Shown in pieces: positions 5,857-6,337 of a stretch of 6,337 nucleotides of DNA; positions within the stretch are counted from its first letter, which is position 1, and the number at the start of each line of letters is the position of its first letter. The translations under genes and the position numbers were made by a program. The DNA is taken from assembly GCA_036404255.1 (NCBI GenBank), contig DASWOP010000265.1, positions 1-6,337 on the forward strand, in the 5' to 3' direction. The notes beneath the pieces were generated by a model. That model ran no database searches. It was not told where the DNA came from and was given only the letters and a program-made list of their open reading frames with translations. The stretch is from JARLFX01 sp036404255. Its GTDB lineage: Bacteria; Acidobacteriota; Terriglobia; Terriglobales; Acidobacteriaceae.

Positions 5857-6337
5857 TCAGGCGTTCAGGACTCGCGCGAAGATCGCGTCTACGTTGGCGA
5901 GCTGGCGGTGGTAGTCGAAGGCGCGCTGAAGTTTTTCGGGGGAGATGAGCGCGGTGACGGCTGGCTCCTGCGCGATGATATCGCGGAAGACGAGGTCTTC
6001 CTTCCAGGCGCGCATGGCGTGGGTCTGGACGAGCTTGTAGGCGTCTTCGCGGAGCATGCCGGCTTCGGCTAGGTCGAGCAGAAGCTGGCCGCTGAAGATG
6101 AGGCCGCCGGTGGAGAGCATGTTCTTCAACATGCGCGCAGGGTAGACGAACATCTTCTCGATCAGGTTGGCGGTTTTGTTGAGGAGATAGTCGGCGAGGA
6201 TGGTGGAGTCTGGCAGGATGACGCGCTCGGCGGAGGAGTGCGAGATGTCGCGCTCGTGCCAGAGGGCGACGTTTTCCAGCGCGGCCTGGGAGTTGGAACG
6301 GATGACGCGGGCGAGGCCGCTGATCTGCTCGCAGGTG
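5857..6337 (-). CDS. purB: Adenylosuccinate lyase, C-terminal part (runs off the window)
   Basis: The reading frame is open from the right edge to a TGA at 5857-5859, giving 159 C-terminal residues of a protein usually about 430 long. PurB splits fumarate from SAICAR and from adenylosuccinate, two steps of purine synthesis, as a cytoplasmic tetramer. Seen here, counting from the first complete codon: EQISGLAR at 3-10, directly after where the SSxMPxKxNP signature should lie (outside the window); ENVALWHERDISHSSAER at 21-38, a hallmark of bacterial PurB; and the C-terminal helical domain with GLIFSGQLLLDLAEAG and DAYKLVQTHAMRAW. Nothing suggests truncation at this end. The small basic gene and the cysteine-cluster gene follow on the same strand with gaps of 36 and 3 nt and are probably co-transcribed. 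Confidence 0.97.
   Translation of the reverse strand, partial: TCEQISGLARVIRSNSQAALENVALWHERDISHSSAERVILPDSTILADYLLNKTANLIEKMFVYPARMLKNMLSTGGLIFSGQLLLDLAEAGMLREDAYKLVQTHAMRAWKEDLVFRDIIAQEPAVTALISPEKLQRAFDYHRQLANVDAIFARVLNA

Overview
The window is a densely coded bacterial segment, GC-rich by eye, holding eight protein genes and no visible RNA gene, mobile element, CRISPR array or long repeat. The style of several proteins suggests Acidobacteriota, class Terriglobia (Granulicella / Edaphobacter / Terriglobus type). The hints are the secreted protein at the left edge, the nitroreductase subtype with an RRATPSF start, and the secreted protein with the FGHMNPTGHAAIYL segment. This placement rests on remembered family resemblance, not on a search.

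Layout, left to right. (1) A secreted protein of unknown function (2-1033, +), whose start lies one base from the window edge. (2) A compact three-gene plus-strand unit: a nitroreductase-family flavoprotein (1113-1763), a Nudix hydrolase (1772-2233, 8 nt later) and a membrane-anchored alpha/beta hydrolase (2230-3171, overlapping the Nudix stop by 4 nt as ATGA). (3) Convergent to it after 18 nt, a UbiX-type flavin prenyltransferase on the minus strand (3190-3828). (4) A 66-nt AT-richer divergent spacer, then a secreted protein (3895-4962, +) carrying an apparent permuted papain-like (NlpC/P60-LRAT / DUF4105-like) His...Cys arrangement. (5) Convergent to that after 27 nt, a minus-strand group read right to left: the C-terminal part of adenylosuccinate lyase PurB (5857 to beyond 6337), a 64-residue very basic small protein (5626-5820), and a YkgJ-type cysteine-cluster protein with a GTG start (4990-5622).

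How the genes may work together. The nitroreductase, Nudix and hydrolase genes are probably co-transcribed. They look like a general redox, housecleaning or detoxification set, but no common substrate can be read from the sequence. UbiX makes prenylated FMN for UbiD-type decarboxylases; no ubiD is in the window, so the partner must be elsewhere. PurB is core purine biosynthesis, and the two genes behind it appear to ride on its transcript. No obvious new defence or mobile system is present. The items most worth a second look are the candidate secreted papain-like enzyme, the small basic protein joined in frame (across one TAG) to the cysteine-cluster protein, and a G-over-C excess on the plus strand that persists whichever way the genes point. 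No stretch above 300 bases lacks a gene; the longest gap is 79 nt (1034-1112).
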